A stretch of 64,000 nucleotides of DNA from JAFAXD01 sp035472475 (GCA_035472475.1 DATIPA010000047.1:1-64000), one strand, 5' to 3'; shown: positions 43,367-54,058, numbered from the stretch's first letter. Program-made: numbers and translations. The notes: generated by a model from the sequence alone, not told the origin.

Positions 43367-46300
43367 ATGATTGATGGGCGCAAATCGATGACGGGCTTAA
43401 GCGACCAAATGGTTGCGCTCCTCGACGAACTCGGCGGACAGGAAGAGTTTGCGGCTGTGTTGTTCGGCGGCGTCGCCCCGGAGGACGTGGCGCGCTATCA
43501 GCCGTCGGATCTGGCGGCGCTCGCGGCAGCGGCGTGGGTTTTCCTGTCGCGGCGGGCGGCCGGCGAACCCAAGATCCGGATCAGCGATCCGCAACTGCCG
43601 CGCGGCGATGGCGGCAAGCCGATCTCGGTCGTCGAAATCGTAAACGACGATATGCCGTTTCTGGTTGATTCGGTGCTGGCAGCGCTCGCCGAACGCAAGA
43701 TCGGCGTTCTTCTGGTCGCCCACCCCGTTATTAATGTCACCCGCGACTCCGACGGCCGCTTGGTGGCATTTCGTGCGCACGCGCCGCTCAAAGCGCGCGA
43801 GAGCTTTATTCACCTTCACGTCGAGCGCATCGCCGACGACGCCGAACGCGACGAGATCATCGCCGCGCTCGGCGAAGTGCTTGCGGAGGTTCGCCGCGCG
43901 GTCGTCGATTGGAAGCCGATGCTCGAGCGGACGCACGCCCTGATTGACGATCTAAAACACAATCCATCCGCGTTGCCGGCCGACGAGATTTCCGAGGCCA
44001 TCGCGTTTCTCGAATGGCTGATTGCCGATAACTTTACCTTTCTGGGCATGCGCGAATACGCGCTCACCGGCGATCAGCAATTCGAGCCCTTGCATGAAAC
44101 CGACCTCGGCGTGCTGCGCCACCGGGAAATGCGCGTGCTGCAGCGTGGCCGCGACCTGATCGCGGTCACGCCCGAAATCTTGGCTTTCCTGCAGGAACCC
44201 AAGGCGCTCATCATCACCAAGTCCAACGTGCGCTCGCGCGTGCACCGTCACGTCTACATGGACTACATCGGCGTGAAGCGACATGACGCGCAGGGCGGGT
44301 TGATCGGCGAATCGCGCATCATCGGTTTGTTCACGTCAACTGCCTATACGCGGCCGGCCCGGAGCATCCCCTACTTGCGCCGCAAGATCGAGGCGGTGGT
44401 CCATCGTGCCGGCTTCTCGCCGGCCGGTCATTCGTTCAAGGCCCTCGTGAACGTGCTTGAAACCTATCCGCGCGACGAGTTGTTTCAGATCGACGAACAG
44501 CAACTCTATGAATTCGCGCTCGCGATTCTCTATCTGGGCGAGCGTCCGCGGGTGCGGGTGCTGCCTCGGTACGACCGGTTCGATCGCTTTGCGTCGGTGC
44601 TGGTCTACGTACCGCGAAGCCGATACGACGGTGCCGTGCAATTGGCGATCGGAAAGCACCTTGTCGATGTGTTCGACGGGCATCTGTCTGCGGTGCAGCC
44701 ATATTATCTGGAAGGGCCGCTGGTCCGTGCGCTCTTCATCATTGGCCGCCGCGAGGAGGCGACTCCGAAGGTCGCCTCGCAGGTGCTTGAGCAGGCGGTC
44801 GAAGCGATCATCCGCACTTGGACGGATGGTTTCACCGAAGAAATAAGCCGCGCTTACGACCCGGCACGCGCCCGCGCGCTGGTGCAATGGTACACTGAGG
44901 CGTTCTCGGCAGCCTATCGAGAAGCCTATCCGCCGGAAGTCGCGGTTCGCGACGTGCGGGTGCTCGAAAGCATTTCGGCGGAACGGCCGCTCGCCGTCGA
45001 GTTTCGCCACCATCATGACAACGGTGAGGGCGGCGACGCGCTGAAGGTCTGGAGCTACGCGCGGCCGATCCCGCTCTCGGAGCGGGTGCCGGTGCTCGAG
45101 CACATGGGCTTTCGCGTGGTAGACGAGCACACCTACCACATACCGCTGGCGGGTCCGGACGCGCCGGATTTCTGGCTCCACGACATGATGTTGCGGCCCG
45201 CCGCCGCTGCGACCGTCGATATTGAAGCGCTCAAATCCAAGCTCGCGGCTGGCTTTCTGATGGTGATGCGTGGCGGGGCCGAGAACGACGGCTACAACGC
45301 GTTGATCCTCGGTGCTGGACTCGGCTGGCGCGACGTTGCGCTGGTGCGCGCGGTCTCGCGCTACATGCGCCAAATCCGCATTCAGTTCTCCCAGGACTAC
45401 ATGTGGACGACGCTCACCAAGCATGCAGCGCTATCGGAGCGCATCGTCGCGTTGTTTCACGCGCGCTTCGCGCTCGGTCCCGGTCTGACCAGCGAACAGC
45501 GTGCCGCCGAAGCGCAGGTGATTGCCGCCGATATCGAGACGCGATTGCAGAAAGTCGAAAGCCTCGACGAGGACCGCATTCTGCGCCGATTCGTCAATGC
45601 GGTCATGGCGGCTCTGCGCACCAACTTCTATCAACTTGGTACCGACGGGCTGCCGCGCGATGTGATCGCCATCAAGTTCGACAGCCATCGTCTCGACGCA
45701 TTGCCATTGCCGCGGCCTCTGTACGAGATCTTCGTCTACTCGCCGCGCGTCGAAGGAATCCATCTGCGATTTGGTCCAGTCGCGCGCGGCGGGATTCGCT
45801 GGTCCGATCGGCCACAGGATTTCCGCACAGAGATTCTCGGCCTCGGCAAGGCTCAGCAGGTCAAGAACGCCGTCATCATCCCGGTCGGTGCCAAAGGCGG
45901 CTTCGTGCCGAAGCGGCTGGCGAAAGCGGGTCCCAGGCTTGATCGCGAGGCGGTGCAGGCGGAAGGCGTCGCATCCTACAAGATCGTCATCGACACATTG
46001 CTCGATCTGACCGACAACATCGGGTCGGACGGTGTTATCCCGCCGCCTGATGTCGTGCGTTATGACGGCGACGATCCCTATCTGGTGGTGGCGGCTGACA
46101 AGGGGACCGCCACGTTTTCCGACATCGCCAACGGCATTGCCCAGGAGCACGGTTGCTGGCTCGACGACGCGTTCGCGTCGGGCGGCTCGACCGGTTACGA
46201 CCACAAAAAGATGGGCATCACCGCGCGCGGCGCCTGGGAGGCGGTGAAGCGCCATTTCCGCGAGATGAACGTCGATGTCGGCAAGACGCCGTTCGTCGTT

Positions 46301-48178
46301 GCCGGCGTCGGCGACATGTCGGGCGATGTTTTCGGCAACGCCATGTTGCGCGAGCGCACCATCCGGCTGGTCGCAGCGTTCGACCACCGCGATATCTTCA
46401 TCGATCCGGCGCCGGATGCGGAGAAAAGCTTCGCTGAACGCAAGCGGCTGTTCGAACTCCCGGGCTCAAGCTGGCAGAGCTACGACAAGACGCTGATCTC
46501 GCCAGGCGGTGGCATCTATTCGCGCACCGCCAAGGACATCAAACTATCGCGCGAGGCGCAAAGCGTACTCGGCGTCGAGCGCATGCACGTCACGCCGGCG
46601 GAACTGATCTCCATCATCCTGAAGATGCCGGCCGACCTGCTGTTCTTCGGTGGTATCGGCACGTACGTGCGGGCGTCCTTGGAAAGCGACGATGCGGTGG
46701 GTGATCGTGCCAATGATGCGATCCGCGTCACCGGAGCGGATCTGCGCTGCAAGGTTATCGGCGAAGGCGCCAATCTGGGCATGACCCAGCGCGGCCGCGT
46801 CGAGGCCGCGGTCCGCGGCGTGCGGCTCAACACCGACGCGATCGACAACTCGGCCGGCGTCAACACCTCCGACGTCGAGGTCAATCTGAAGATCGCGCTC
46901 AGCGTTCCGATGCGCGACGGCCGGCTGAGCCGCGATGACCGCAACCGCTTGTTGGTCGCGGTGACCGACCAGGTGGCGCAGCTCGTGCTGCGCGCGAACT
47001 ATCAGCAACCCCTGGCGATCTCGCTGGCTGTGCGGCGCGGCCTGGAAGATCTCGGCTTCGAGCAGCGGCTGATGCAGACCCTCGAAGCGCGCCATCTGCT
47101 CGACCGCGCGGTCGAGTTTCTGCCCGACGACTTGGAGCTGACCGAGCGTCGCCATCGCGGTCAGTCGCTCACCCGCCCGGAGCTCGCGGTTCTACTCGCC
47201 TACGCCAAGCTGGCGTTGAAGGCGGACCTGTTGGCTTCCACCGTCCCCGATGATCCTTATCTATCGCGCGAGCTCGCGCGCTATTTCCCACAGGCGATCG
47301 CGGAGCGGTTCCCCGACGCGATCGAGCACCATCGGTTGCGGCGCGAGATCATCGCGACCCAGCTCTCCAACTCGATGATCAACCGCGGCGGACCTTCGCT
47401 GATCGCTCGCATAGCGGACGCGACCGGGGCCGCGCCCGATCGCATCGCGGCGGCATTCGCGGCGGTGCGCGAGTCCTTCAAGCTGATGGCGCTCAACAAC
47501 GAGATCGACACGCTCGACAACGTCGTGCATGGCGACTTGCAGCTCTCGCTCTACGCCGAGCTGCAGAACCTGCTGCTCGATCGCATGGTCTGGTTCCTGC
47601 GTCATGTCGACCTGAGGCAAGGGCTGGCATCGATCGTCGCGCACTATCGCTCGGCTGTCGAAGCGGTCGGCGCCGCGCTCGATCGCGTTCTGCCCGATGA
47701 TTTCTCAAGCGCGCGCATGGCGCGGGTCGAGCAGATGACGCAGGCGGGCGTGCCAACTGCGCTCGCGCACCGGATCGTCGACCTGCGGGCACTCGCGGCC
47801 GCAACCGACGTTGCCCTGGTTGCGGCGCGCACCGAGAAGCCGGTCCCAGACGTGGCCGCGACCTACTTCGCGGCGGCGGCGTTCTTCCGCCTCGACCGCG
47901 TCGTAACGGCGGCGCGCGAGATCCGGCTTTCGGATTATTTCGACCGGCTGGCGCTCGACCGCGCGCTCGACCAGATCGGCGACGCGCTGCGCCGCCTGAC
48001 AGCGGAAATGATCGGCGCCGGGCCGCCCGGTCACGAGGCCGTCGAGCACTGGGCCGCAAACCACACCCAGGACATCGCACGCACGCGCCATGCCATGCAC
48101 GAAATCGCGACCTCGGGGCTGACGCTCTCGAAGCTCGCGGTGGTGGCGAGCATGCTGGGCGATCTGGCAAGGGTGTGA
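43367..48178 (+). CDS. NAD-specific glutamate dehydrogenase (180-kDa class)
   Basis: This 1603-residue enzyme oxidatively deaminates glutamate to 2-oxoglutarate, feeding the TCA cycle. It has long N-terminal regulatory (ACT-like) domains with VEIVNDDMPFLVDSVLAAL, then the catalytic core LRFGPVARGGIRWSDRPQDFRTEILGLGKAQQVKNAVIIPVGAKGGFVPK near residue 850, with catalytic lysines, and the NAD domain DRANDAIRVTGADLRCKVIGEGANLGMTQ. The ATG at 43367 with GGAG upstream is preferred to the open frame from 43223, which overlaps the divergent cytochrome gene. It is convergent with purH, nine bases away. Confidence 0.95.
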   Translation: MIDGRKSMTGLSDQMVALLDELGGQEEFAAVLFGGVAPEDVARYQPSDLAALAAAAWVFLSRRAAGEPKIRISDPQLPRGDGGKPISVVEIVNDDMPFLVDSVLAALAERKIGVLLVAHPVINVTRDSDGRLVAFRAHAPLKARESFIHLHVERIADDAERDEIIAALGEVLAEVRRAVVDWKPMLERTHALIDDLKHNPSALPADEISEAIAFLEWLIADNFTFLGMREYALTGDQQFEPLHETDLGVLRHREMRVLQRGRDLIAVTPEILAFLQEPKALIITKSNVRSRVHRHVYMDYIGVKRHDAQGGLIGESRIIGLFTSTAYTRPARSIPYLRRKIEAVVHRAGFSPAGHSFKALVNVLETYPRDELFQIDEQQLYEFALAILYLGERPRVRVLPRYDRFDRFASVLVYVPRSRYDGAVQLAIGKHLVDVFDGHLSAVQPYYLEGPLVRALFIIGRREEATPKVASQVLEQAVEAIIRTWTDGFTEEISRAYDPARARALVQWYTEAFSAAYREAYPPEVAVRDVRVLESISAERPLAVEFRHHHDNGEGGDALKVWSYARPIPLSERVPVLEHMGFRVVDEHTYHIPLAGPDAPDFWLHDMMLRPAAAATVDIEALKSKLAAGFLMVMRGGAENDGYNALILGAGLGWRDVALVRAVSRYMRQIRIQFSQDYMWTTLTKHAALSERIVALFHARFALGPGLTSEQRAAEAQVIAADIETRLQKVESLDEDRILRRFVNAVMAALRTNFYQLGTDGLPRDVIAIKFDSHRLDALPLPRPLYEIFVYSPRVEGIHLRFGPVARGGIRWSDRPQDFRTEILGLGKAQQVKNAVIIPVGAKGGFVPKRLAKAGPRLDREAVQAEGVASYKIVIDTLLDLTDNIGSDGVIPPPDVVRYDGDDPYLVVAADKGTATFSDIANGIAQEHGCWLDDAFASGGSTGYDHKKMGITARGAWEAVKRHFREMNVDVGKTPFVVAGVGDMSGDVFGNAMLRERTIRLVAAFDHRDIFIDPAPDAEKSFAERKRLFELPGSSWQSYDKTLISPGGGIYSRTAKDIKLSREAQSVLGVERMHVTPAELISIILKMPADLLFFGGIGTYVRASLESDDAVGDRANDAIRVTGADLRCKVIGEGANLGMTQRGRVEAAVRGVRLNTDAIDNSAGVNTSDVEVNLKIALSVPMRDGRLSRDDRNRLLVAVTDQVAQLVLRANYQQPLAISLAVRRGLEDLGFEQRLMQTLEARHLLDRAVEFLPDDLELTERRHRGQSLTRPELAVLLAYAKLALKADLLASTVPDDPYLSRELARYFPQAIAERFPDAIEHHRLRREIIATQLSNSMINRGGPSLIARIADATGAAPDRIAAAFAAVRESFKLMALNNEIDTLDNVVHGDLQLSLYAELQNLLLDRMVWFLRHVDLRQGLASIVAHYRSAVEAVGAALDRVLPDDFSSARMARVEQMTQAGVPTALAHRIVDLRALAAATDVALVAARTEKPVPDVAATYFAAAAFFRLDRVVTAAREIRLSDYFDRLALDRALDQIGDALRRLTAEMIGAGPPGHEAVEHWAANHTQDIARTRHAMHEIATSGLTLSKLAVVASMLGDLARV

Positions 48179-48187
48179 TCGACCTGT

Positions 48188-49777
48188 TCAATGCCGGAAG
48201 TGTCGGACCCCGGTGAACACCATCGCCACGCCATGATCGTCCGCTGCCTTGATCACCTCGTCGTCGCGCATCGAGCCGCCCGGCTGTATCACGGCGGTGG
48301 CCCCGGCTTCGATCGCGGCCAGGAGGCCGTCGGCGAACGGAAAGAACGCATCGGACGCGACCACCGAGCCCCGGGTTGCCGGATCGCGCGTGCCTGCGGC
48401 CTTGGCGGCATCCTCCGCCTTGCGTGCGGCGATACGGGCTGAATCGACCCGGCTCATTTGTCCGGCACCGATACCGACCGTCGCACCGTCCTTTGCATAG
48501 ACGATTGTGTTCGATTTCACGTGCTTGGCCACTCGGAACGCGAAGCGCAGATCAGCAAGTTCGCGCGCACTGGGTGCCCGTCGTGTCACGGTGCGCAGCT
48601 GCATTTCATCGACATTGGCGTTGTCGCGCGACTGCACCAAGAGGCCGCCTGCGACCGTCTTGGCAGTGACTCCCGGCGCGCGCGGGTCGGGAACGCCGTC
48701 TGCGATCAGTAAACGCAGATTCTTTTTGGCGCCGACAATCGCGATCGCGTCCTCGCTGGCGGCTGGCGCGATGATGACCTCGGTAAAGATCTCGGTGATC
48801 GCGCGTGCCGACGCCGCATCAAGCGGTTGGTTCAGTGCCACAATCCCGCCGAATGCCGAAACCGGATCACAGGCGAGCGCCTTGCGATACGCGTCGATCA
48901 GATCATTGCCCTCGGCCACCCCGCACGGGTTGGCGTGCTTGATGATTGCGCAGGCCGCGGTGCGGGCAGGATCGAACTCGGCGACGCATTCATAGGCCGC
49001 GTCGGTATCGTTGATGTTGTTGTAGGAGAGCTGCTTGCCCTGCACCTGGCGCGCGCTCGCAACGCCGAAGCGGCGCTCGGGCGCGCGATAGAAAGCGGCA
49101 GTCTGATGCGGGTTCTCGCCATAGCGCAGCGCTTCGATCAGGCGGCCGCCGAACGCCCGGAAGGCCGGGGCGTCGTCGCCGAGCTCGGCTGCAAACCAGT
49201 TTGAAATCGCGGCGTCATAGGCGGCGGTGCGCGCATAGGCCTTGGCGGCGAGCTTTTTGCGGAGCGCGAGCGTCGTTCCGCCATGCTGATCGATTTCCGC
49301 CAGCACCGTTGCGTAGTCGTCCGGCTCGACCACGACCGCTACGGCAGCATGGTTCTTGGCCGCCGCCCGGATCATGGCCGGGCCACCGATGTCGATGTTC
49401 TCGATGCACTCGTCGAAGGCGGCTCTCTTCGCGACAGTCGCTTCGAACGCGTAGAGGTTGACCACCAAGAGATCGATCGGCGCGATGCCGTGTGTGGCCA
49501 TCGCAAATTCATGGGCCTCGTTGCCGCGCACCGCCAAGAGCGCGCCGTGCACTTTCGGGTGCAGGGTCTTGACGCGTCCGTCCATCATCTCGGGAAAGCC
49601 CGTCACGTCGGAGACGTCGCGGACGGTGAGGCCGGCGTCGGCCAGTGCACGGCTCGTCCCCCCGGTCGAGATCAATTCAATTCCGAGATTTGCGAGTGCG
49701 CGCGCAAATTCGATCAGGCCCGATTTGTCGGACACCGACAGGAGTGCGCGGGTGACGCGAAGGGGCTGCTCGGCCAT
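48188..49777 (-). CDS. purH: Bifunctional AICAR transformylase / IMP cyclohydrolase
   Basis: PurH performs the last two steps of IMP synthesis. The 529-residue protein has the N-terminal MGS-like cyclohydrolase domain (ALLSVSDKSGLIEFARAL, STGGTSRALADAG, MMDGRVKTLHPKVHG) and the C-terminal formyltransferase domain with LRYGENPHQTAAFY, IIKHANPCGVA (catalytic Lys-His), SAFGGIVALN and the terminal DHGVAMVFTGVRHFRH. Length and order are normal. Start ATG 49777. It is downstream of the heparinase gene on the minus strand, as in related rhizobial genomes. Confidence 0.98.
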   Translation of the reverse strand: MAEQPLRVTRALLSVSDKSGLIEFARALANLGIELISTGGTSRALADAGLTVRDVSDVTGFPEMMDGRVKTLHPKVHGALLAVRGNEAHEFAMATHGIAPIDLLVVNLYAFEATVAKRAAFDECIENIDIGGPAMIRAAAKNHAAVAVVVEPDDYATVLAEIDQHGGTTLALRKKLAAKAYARTAAYDAAISNWFAAELGDDAPAFRAFGGRLIEALRYGENPHQTAAFYRAPERRFGVASARQVQGKQLSYNNINDTDAAYECVAEFDPARTAACAIIKHANPCGVAEGNDLIDAYRKALACDPVSAFGGIVALNQPLDAASARAITEIFTEVIIAPAASEDAIAIVGAKKNLRLLIADGVPDPRAPGVTAKTVAGGLLVQSRDNANVDEMQLRTVTRRAPSARELADLRFAFRVAKHVKSNTIVYAKDGATVGIGAGQMSRVDSARIAARKAEDAAKAAGTRDPATRGSVVASDAFFPFADGLLAAIEAGATAVIQPGGSMRDDEVIKAADDHGVAMVFTGVRHFRH

Positions 49778-49849
49778 GGCGGGCGTGTGCTAGCACAGAG
49801 CCGCGGCGAAGTCGTCGTGTCGAGCGCCGCATCCACAGCCGATGCAAGC

Positions 49850-51604
49850 TTATCCCAGATCGAGCGGCAGCTCCGGCTCGTCGCCGCGGGAGCGCCGCGC
49901 GCCTGTCGGCGCCGGCGTGTGACTGAGCGTCCAGCGCACACTCGGTATTTCGCGGGCATGGCCGCGCACGACGATCTGGAACGTGCGGCGCGCACCTTCC
50001 TGTCCCCCCAGGAACACGCCGTCCTCGATCTCGGCCATGTCGTCATACGCGTGAAAGTTCCACACGTCCTTGTTGGGCAGGATCAACATCACGCCGTGAC
50101 CATCCGCGATCCGGTTCGCCCGGATCGCCGGGTGTAAATGGAAGCGCACCGCGAACTCGTCGGCCACTTTCTCGGGGATCACGTTGCCTTTGGCCGGAAG
50201 GAACATGTCCTCGCCATCGAGCCGGTTACCATCCGGCGACAGAATGACCGAACGCTGGTGCACAACCTGAAAGCGGGTCGCATAACCGTCGTGGGTGGCG
50301 CGCACGATTTCGCCTTCCTCGATGGTCTCGCGCTCCACCGGCACCTTGGTAGGGCCCGAAACGATCGGATTGCCCTGCGGCCGGCGCGCGCCGGACGCAG
50401 CGAACCGGCACGACGACGTATCATTGAAGGTGACTGTCGAGTGCGCTGCGGTCGTGCGTGCGTGCTCGCGCCAGTCGTCCTTACCGGTGCCCGGCATTCC
50501 GCAATTGACGATGATCCGTTGCCCCTTGTGCGACAGTTCGAAGGACAAGCATCCGGCGTGCGCCTGCATGCTCATCTCGAACGGAGGCGGGCGGCCGGTG
50601 TCGATGAGCATGACGCTGTTGCCAGCCTCGATACGCTGATAGCCGGAGTGGACCGCGTTGGAGACCGGGGCCCCGCGCGCATCGTCGCACGCAAGCAGGG
50701 TCGCAAGCAGATCGGGCTGCGTCGGGCCCATACCGTTAAACAGCGCAAACGTCCCGTCCGTGTGGCGGAAAAAACGCAGCATCGGCATCATGCGGTCGAT
50801 CGCGTTGAGCAATGCTGCGGGCGGCGCGACGTTGCGTGCCGAGTAAGCTTGGCTAAGCGGCAACAGGTCGAGCAGCAACTCAGTCAGCGCGCCGGGATTA
50901 CGGCTCACATGGCCGCCGTCCGGGAGGATCTGGCGCTCGAGTTCGTTGGTGAGCTGACGGGTGGCCTTGTTGAGGTAGCGCATCTGCCCCGAAATGCAGA
51001 GCGCCGCGTAGGCCAGTGCGATGCGGGCCTGCAACCGCTGCACGCCATCGCGGGTGTCGCCGGCGGTGCTGCGCAGGAACCGGACCTGGCGGGTGAGGCT
51101 CTTGAGGAAGCGGCGATAGAACCGGACGTCGGAGTCGTCGAGAATCAACGTCGCCTGGCTGAGCCACGAGATCAACCGGCGGGTGACGACCTCCGGATAC
51201 CAGGCAGGCGGCCCGAGTGAATTTTGCAGGCCAATCCATTCATCGACCAGTGCGCGCGCATTGGCACGGGTGATTGCGGACTCGGCGGCCCGCAGGTGCC
51301 GGAGCCAGCCGAAGCCGTGCAGCGCTTCGGCCCATTCCCCCGACGGCGAAAGCATCTCAAAGGGCGAACGGCCGTCGGAGATCACAACCTTTCCGGCAAA
51401 CGCGAAGCGACTCGCGTAAATTTCGGCAGCACGGGTCGGATCGGCCGTGCGCACGTCCTGAGGTGCAATTACCAAGCGGTCGCCGCGTCCCGGCAGCGTC
51501 GGAATGCGCAGGAAACGGGCGGGCCAGCCAAGGATGCGGCTGGCAACGCGGCGCGCCCCCAGCATCAGCACCTTGCTGCGGTCCACGATCGCCCCCGGGG
51601 ACAT
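49850..51604 (-). CDS. Heparinase II/III family protein
   Basis: The 584-residue protein has an N-terminal alpha/alpha toroid (residues about 90-300, with ALVDEWIGLQNSLGPPAWYPEVVTRRLISWL) and a C-terminal beta-sandwich with AHAGCLSFELSHKGQRIIVNCGMPG and ARTTAAHSTVTFNDTSSC, typical of polysaccharide lyases of the heparinase II/III type. Its natural substrate in these bacteria is unknown; a link to surface or cell-wall polysaccharide is possible. I chose ATG 51604; a GTG at 51637 is also in frame. No signal peptide is evident. It lies between rsmB and purH. Confidence 0.9.
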   Translation of the reverse strand: MSPGAIVDRSKVLMLGARRVASRILGWPARFLRIPTLPGRGDRLVIAPQDVRTADPTRAAEIYASRFAFAGKVVISDGRSPFEMLSPSGEWAEALHGFGWLRHLRAAESAITRANARALVDEWIGLQNSLGPPAWYPEVVTRRLISWLSQATLILDDSDVRFYRRFLKSLTRQVRFLRSTAGDTRDGVQRLQARIALAYAALCISGQMRYLNKATRQLTNELERQILPDGGHVSRNPGALTELLLDLLPLSQAYSARNVAPPAALLNAIDRMMPMLRFFRHTDGTFALFNGMGPTQPDLLATLLACDDARGAPVSNAVHSGYQRIEAGNSVMLIDTGRPPPFEMSMQAHAGCLSFELSHKGQRIIVNCGMPGTGKDDWREHARTTAAHSTVTFNDTSSCRFAASGARRPQGNPIVSGPTKVPVERETIEEGEIVRATHDGYATRFQVVHQRSVILSPDGNRLDGEDMFLPAKGNVIPEKVADEFAVRFHLHPAIRANRIADGHGVMLILPNKDVWNFHAYDDMAEIEDGVFLGGQEGARRTFQIVVRGHAREIPSVRWTLSHTPAPTGARRSRGDEPELPLDLG

Positions 51605-51749
51605 GGACTCTGGCCTTTGTTCGAGCACGTTGACCACTGTAACGACCTGATTCGGCGCCGCAGAGAGTAGTAAGACATTAACCTTAACGCAGTTTTCGCT
51701 TTGAGCTTGCGGGCGACGACTTGCGGAATGCCCTCGGACCCCCGCGGCG

Positions 51750-53081
51750 TCACCTGCGCATCAACCGCACCGCGTAGAACCCGTCGAGGCCGGCGAGGCG
51801 GGGGTCGGACGCCGGAAAGTGGATCGGCAGCGTGCGCAACTCGCCGGCGGCCGTGACGAGTTCGGTCCGGCCATTGACCTCGGCTGGATCGACCGGCTGC
51901 CGGCGCACGCGCGGCTCGCGGGCGAGGAAGCTTGTGATTAAAGCCTCGCCTTCTTCGGGCTCGAGCGAGCAGGTGCAAAACACGATGATGCCGCCCGGCC
52001 GCGTCAAGGTGACCGCATGATCGAGCAGCCGGGCTTGTAGGCTGGTCAAGCCGGCCAGATCAGCCTCTTGCTTGAGCCATGCAATATCCGGATGGCGCCG
52101 GATCGTCCCGGTCGAAGAGCAGGGCGCGTCGATTAGGACGCCGTCGAACGGGCCAGCCTCCAAAGCGGCCGCGTCCGCTTGAACGATATCGGCCATAAGC
52201 GACAGGCGCGTGAGATTCTCACGCACACGCTCGAGCCGTGTCGGGGATCGATCGACGGCCGTGACGTGCGCGCCGAGGCATGCAAGCTGGGCAGCCTTGC
52301 CACCCGGCGCAGCGCACAGGTCCGCAATGGCGCGGCCTCGCACGTCGCCGAACAGCCGCACCGGCAGGGCGGCCGCGGCGTCCTGCACCCACCAAGCGCC
52401 CTCCTGGTAACCCGGAAGCTGCGGAACAGGCCCATGCGGGATCAGGCGAACCGATCCGGTCGGCAGCACACTGCCGCCAAGCCGTACGGCCCAGGCTTCG
52501 GGTTCGGACTTTACGGTGAGATCAAGCGAGGGTTCGGTACGGTTGGCGAGCGCGATAGCTCGGGCCGTGTCGGCCCCATAATGGCGCGTCCATCGGTCCA
52601 GCAGCCAAGCCGGGGTATCGAGCGCGACCGCGTCCGCGGCCAGCATGCCGGCGCCCTGACGCGCAATCCGCCGCAGAACCGCGTTGGCCAGCTTGCTGTA
52701 GCGCGCAGCGTGGCGGTCGGCCCGCACGAGACGCACCGATAGATCGACGGCCGCGTGGTCCGGAACGTCGAGGAACAGGATCTGCGCGGCCCCGACCAGC
52801 AGCGCGGCCTCGACGCGCGGCGCTTCTGCTGGGAGCCCGCGATCGAGGCATTGATCAAGCACCTGGCGCAGGGACCCGAGCCGGCGCAACGCGGTCGCCA
52901 CAATATGACGCACCAGCGCACGGTCGCGGTCGGAAAGCGCGTCAAGCCCGACTGGCGCTTGCCGGCCATCGAGCAATTCGTCGAGGGCGCGGCGTCGCCG
53001 CAGCACGCCGTCGAGGATCTCGGCAGCGATACGCCGAGCCGGCAGGCCGGGCGGCTCGGATTGAACGGCCGTCTCGCTCAT
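51750..53081 (-). CDS. rsmB: 16S rRNA (cytosine967-C5)-methyltransferase RsmB
   Basis: The 443-residue protein joins an N-terminal NusB-like RNA-binding domain (residues about 10-145, ALSDRDRALVRHIVATALRRLG) to a Rossmann methyltransferase with the SAM motif DLCAAPGGKAAQLA, the DAPCSSTGTIRRHPD motif IV and the CTCSLEPEEGE motif VI. The two cysteines are those of m5C methyltransferases. The gene order htpX, rsmB, heparinase, purH is typical of rhizobia. Start ATG 53081. Confidence 0.95.
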   Translation of the reverse strand: MSETAVQSEPPGLPARRIAAEILDGVLRRRRALDELLDGRQAPVGLDALSDRDRALVRHIVATALRRLGSLRQVLDQCLDRGLPAEAPRVEAALLVGAAQILFLDVPDHAAVDLSVRLVRADRHAARYSKLANAVLRRIARQGAGMLAADAVALDTPAWLLDRWTRHYGADTARAIALANRTEPSLDLTVKSEPEAWAVRLGGSVLPTGSVRLIPHGPVPQLPGYQEGAWWVQDAAAALPVRLFGDVRGRAIADLCAAPGGKAAQLACLGAHVTAVDRSPTRLERVRENLTRLSLMADIVQADAAALEAGPFDGVLIDAPCSSTGTIRRHPDIAWLKQEADLAGLTSLQARLLDHAVTLTRPGGIIVFCTCSLEPEEGEALITSFLAREPRVRRQPVDPAEVNGRTELVTAAGELRTLPIHFPASDPRLAGLDGFYAVRLMRR

Positions 53082-53134
53082 GCCGTCAGGAACCGCGCCC
53101 GAGCGGCAGCGTCAATACTTGAAGCTTGAAGGGC

Positions 53135-54058
53135 CTACCCCCACGGACCACGTCGCGCGTTGCCCCAGGGGCCGGACGGCCGCGGAGTGGGCTCGGCATC
53201 ATATCCGCGCTGATCTATCCGGGCCGCGATCTCGCGCAGGGCGGCGATGCGGTTCTCGGTCGCCGGATGGGTCGCAAACAGGTTGTCCATGCGCGCGCCG
53301 GACAGCGGATTGATGATGAACAAGTGCGCGGTCGCGGGATGTTGCTCGGCGTCCTGATTCTCGATCTGGTGCGCGGCGTTGTCGATCCGCGCCAGCGCGG
53401 ACGCGAGTGCAAGCGGTTGGCCGCTGATCCGGGCTCCCATATCGTCGGCGCCATATTCGCGCGTGCGGCTGATCGCCATCTGCACCAGCATGGCGGCAAT
53501 CGGCGCCAGGATCACCATCGCAAGCGTACCGATGAGTCCCAGGCCGCTGTTGCTGTTGCGATTGCCTCCGCCGAAAAACAGGCCGAACTGCGCCAGCATC
53601 GAGATTGCGCCCGCAATCGTCGCCGTGATCGTCATGGTCAGCGTATCGTGGTTCTTGATGTGAGCGAGCTCGTGCGCGATCACGCCGGCAATCTCGTCCT
53701 CGCGCAGCATCTGCAGCAGCCCGGTGGTCACCGCCACCGCGGCGTGCTGCGGATTGCGCCCCGTGGCGAATGCGTTCGGTTGGGGGTTGTCCATGAGAAA
53801 GACGCGCGGCATCGGCAGGCCCGCGCGCGAAGCGAGGCCACCAACGATCCGATAGAGATCGGGCGCACTGCGGGCATCGACTTCGTGCGCGCCATGCATC
53901 GACAGCACCAGGCTGTCGGCATTCCAGTAGGCAAAGAAATTCATCCCGGCGGCGACGATGAGCGCGATCATCGCGCCGCTCTGACCGCCGATCAGGAAAC
54001 CGATCCCCATGAACAGGGCGGTCAGGCCTGCCAGCAGGATCGCGGTTCGGGGCTTCAC
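53135..54058 (-). CDS. htpX: Membrane zinc metalloprotease HtpX
   Basis: HtpX degrades misfolded inner-membrane proteins. The 307-residue protein has two N-terminal membrane helices (TAILLAGLTALFMGIGFLIGG and MIALIVAAGMNFFAYWNAD), the zinc motif HELAH at residues 129-133, two further hydrophobic segments, and the Glu ligand in SRTREYGADDMGA. A GTG at 54058 with GGGGG upstream is chosen; it gives the typical KPRTAILLAGLTALF start, whereas the TTG at 54097 adds an atypical basic tail. The C terminus ends in a Gly/Pro/Arg-rich tail. Confidence 0.94.
   Translation of the reverse strand: MKPRTAILLAGLTALFMGIGFLIGGQSGAMIALIVAAGMNFFAYWNADSLVLSMHGAHEVDARSAPDLYRIVGGLASRAGLPMPRVFLMDNPQPNAFATGRNPQHAAVAVTTGLLQMLREDEIAGVIAHELAHIKNHDTLTMTITATIAGAISMLAQFGLFFGGGNRNSNSGLGLIGTLAMVILAPIAAMLVQMAISRTREYGADDMGARISGQPLALASALARIDNAAHQIENQDAEQHPATAHLFIINPLSGARMDNLFATHPATENRIAALREIAARIDQRGYDAEPTPRPSGPWGNARRGPWG

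Noticed and set aside
44336..45424. 362-codon open frame on the minus strand
   Set aside because: It is antisense to the glutamate dehydrogenase coding region and has no motif of its own.
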